Shown here piece after piece: positions 63,901 through 64,000 of a stretch of DNA of 64,000 nucleotides. Source of the stretch: Eudromia elegans (taxonomy: Eukaryota; Chordata; Aves; Tinamiformes; Tinamidae); NCBI GenBank assembly GCA_003342815.1, contig PTEX01000140.1, positions 1,592,315 to 1,656,314 on the forward strand, given 5' to 3'. A program made the position numbers and the translations under genes. The notes under the pieces were generated by a model, which saw nothing but the letters and a program-made list of their open reading frames with translations, was not told where the DNA came from and did no database searches. The number at the start of each line of letters is the position of its first letter. The stretch's first letter is position 1.

Positions 63901-64000
63901 TGGCACCTACATGGAAGCAGCAATCAACAATGTTCGGAGGAAGTGGAAAGTGCACTAGCTGTCAAGGCAGACTGCCTGAGGAGCACAGAGCAGCTTTCAC
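60906..64000. other. non-coding spacer, open frame at the window edge
   Basis: There is a short (CA)n run near 61327-61341. I see no recognisable gene. At the right edge a plus-strand frame from about 63760 is open to the window end, with ATG at 63808, and may continue outside; it is noted as a finding. Confidence 0.55.

Noticed and set aside
1..64000. Endogenous retrovirus or LTR element
   Set aside because: I saw no paired LTRs, primer-binding site, polypurine tract or gag/pol-like motifs; all recognisable mobile DNA is CR1.

Overview
This is a mostly non-coding stretch of an avian nuclear genome. The bird assignment rests on four 3'-truncated CR1 LINE copies (13004-13177, about 14268-14497, 44376-45137, 60851-60905) with the CR1 tail octamer and reverse-transcriptase C-terminal motifs. 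Low SINE content, long AT-rich spacers, assembly gaps (18586-18665 and 37066-37174) and sharply bounded CpG islands agree with it. The exact species cannot be told.

Layout. Positions 1 to about 35.9 kb are AT-rich spacer or intron with simple repeats, two short CR1 copies, several inverted repeats and small GC patches; I recognise no coding gene there. From 35.96 to 37.47 kb lies the main regulatory landmark, a double CpG island broken by an N gap. On the minus strand, next to the gap, is a well-formed candidate first exon that ends ATG-G and is followed by a consensus GTGAGC donor. If it is real, most of the left half of the window would be first intron of a minus-strand gene whose remaining exons lie outside or were not recognised. 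The opposite strand carries an overlapping ATG in good context, so direction is not settled. An AT-rich stretch ending in an AATAAA-like signal near 38.08 kb could be the end of a short divergent transcript.

From 38.1 to 53 kb is spacer with a second smaller CpG-rich patch (42865-43335), the longest CR1 copy and A-rich simple sequence. From about 53 to 57 kb is the best-supported coding signal: the last two coding exons of a minus-strand gene (54618-54531 and 54114-53858), joined by consensus splice sites with matching phase. They encode a hydrophobic segment followed by a charged C-terminal tail of about 85 residues. A third upstream exon (57011-56952) fits in phase, and a fourth candidate (57919-57832) has good splice sites but does not join directly. 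I do not recognise the family. A poly(A) signal lies at 52988-52993. The rest, to 64 kb, is spacer with one more CR1 fragment and an unterminated open frame at the very end.

No operon, CRISPR, tRNA, rRNA, recognised microRNA or endogenous retrovirus was seen. I did not find a convincing novel biological system. The most useful leads are the unrecognised membrane-protein gene, the first-exon/CpG-island architecture with its in-frame 12-bp minisatellite, and a set of perfect inverted repeats.
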